A stretch of 64,000 nucleotides of DNA from JAPOXR01 sp964291445 (GTDB taxonomy: Bacteria > Pseudomonadota > Alphaproteobacteria > Rhodobacterales > Rhodobacteraceae), in contig OZ219862.1 of NCBI GenBank assembly GCA_964291445.2, forward strand, positions 1,617,509-1,681,508, given 5' to 3'. The translations under genes were made by a program, and so were the position numbers. The notes under the pieces are model-generated. The model was not told the DNA's origin and made no database searches. It was given only the letters and a program-made list of their open reading frames with translations. How positions within the stretch are numbered: the stretch's first letter is position 1; each line of letters opens with the position of its first letter. This document shows positions 63,860-64,000 of this stretch, piece after piece.

Positions 63860-64000
63860 ATGACTCCGCTTGCCTGGCTGATTTCACTGCCGGTCCGGGC
63901 CTACCGGATCGTCGGCAGCCCGCTCGTGGGCATGCATTGCCGGTTCCAGCCCAGCTGTTCGGCCTACGCCCTCGAGGCGCTCGAGCGGCATGGCGGAATC
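63860..64000 (+). CDS. yidD: membrane protein insertion efficiency factor YidD (partial)
   Basis: From the ATG at 63860 the frame reads MTPLAWLISLPVRAYRIVGS, then HCRFQPSCSAYALEALERHG, the signature YidD sequence with its cysteine pair. It runs off the window after 47 residues. The rpmH-rnpA-yidD(-yidC) order is standard. Confidence 0.92.
   Translation, partial: MTPLAWLISLPVRAYRIVGSPLVGMHCRFQPSCSAYALEALERHGGI

Overview
The window looks like a chromosomal segment of an alphaproteobacterium, perhaps a Rhodospirillales relative. The evidence is the high GC content, the ffh–chorismate mutase–rpsP–rimM–trmD–rplS–rpmE cluster, a separate F0 ATP synthase operon (atpI-B-E-B'-B), a type of L31 without zinc cysteines, the rpmH–rnpA–yidD order, and a RirA-type iron operator (TGA-N9-TCA). 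The genus cannot be fixed from sequence alone.

Layout. 0-6 kb: a GntR regulator divergent from a fumarylacetoacetate-hydrolase-family gene followed by a NitT/TauT-type ABC importer. 6-8.4 kb: IS5-family debris and a PIN toxin/partner pair with a frameshift. 8.4-17.1 kb: housekeeping genes for translation, SRP and ATP synthase F0. 17.2-21.5 kb: DNA repair (Ada-like, Nth), a PfkB sugar kinase and a 5'-nucleotidase-like protein. 21.7-23.5 kb: a DUF4338(DruA-like)-ISAs1 transposase fusion. 24.0-39.9 kb: a complete type I-E CRISPR-Cas locus, all transcribed on the minus strand (cas3, cse1, cse2, cas7, cas5, cas6e, cas1, cas2, leader, array). The array has 67 repeats and is split by an IS21-family element that landed inside one spacer with an 8-bp target duplication. 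40-48.5 kb: an iron-type ABC binding protein under a RirA-like operator, an NAD(P)-binding protein, tRNA-Arg, an orphan histidine kinase, a TVP38 protein plus FAD oxidoreductase, and a 2-hydroxyacid dehydrogenase. 48.5-57.5 kb: a carbohydrate ABC importer and three consecutive Gfo/Idh/MocA oxidoreductases. 57.7-62.6 kb: a second, indel-ridden copy of the GntR/FAH/NitT-TauT module. 63.2-64 kb: rpmH, rnpA and yidD.

The main discovery candidate lies between cas3 and cse1 (36,905-37,288). There are two degenerate CRISPR repeats exactly one array period (61 bp) apart, and they enclose a 32-nt pseudo-spacer. The first keeps the full Cas6e stem and the exact 5' handle of the crRNAs. The pseudo-spacer matches a site only 68 bp further downstream, just upstream of the cse1 gene block. 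That match is 19 of the first 23 positions, including the whole seed except the flipped sixth base, next to an ATG PAM. This is the architecture of a Cas-regulating RNA (CreR): a crRNA-like guide with too little complementarity for cleavage that would let Cascade repress its own operon. A 70-codon ORF with its own Shine-Dalgarno sits between the target and cse1 and overlaps cse1 by ATGA.

One caution applies to all broken genes here. The essential rpmH carries an apparent single-base insertion, and several other genes show +1 insertions, so some pseudogenes may be sequencing indels rather than real decay. The roughly 9 kb of cas genes show no frameshift.
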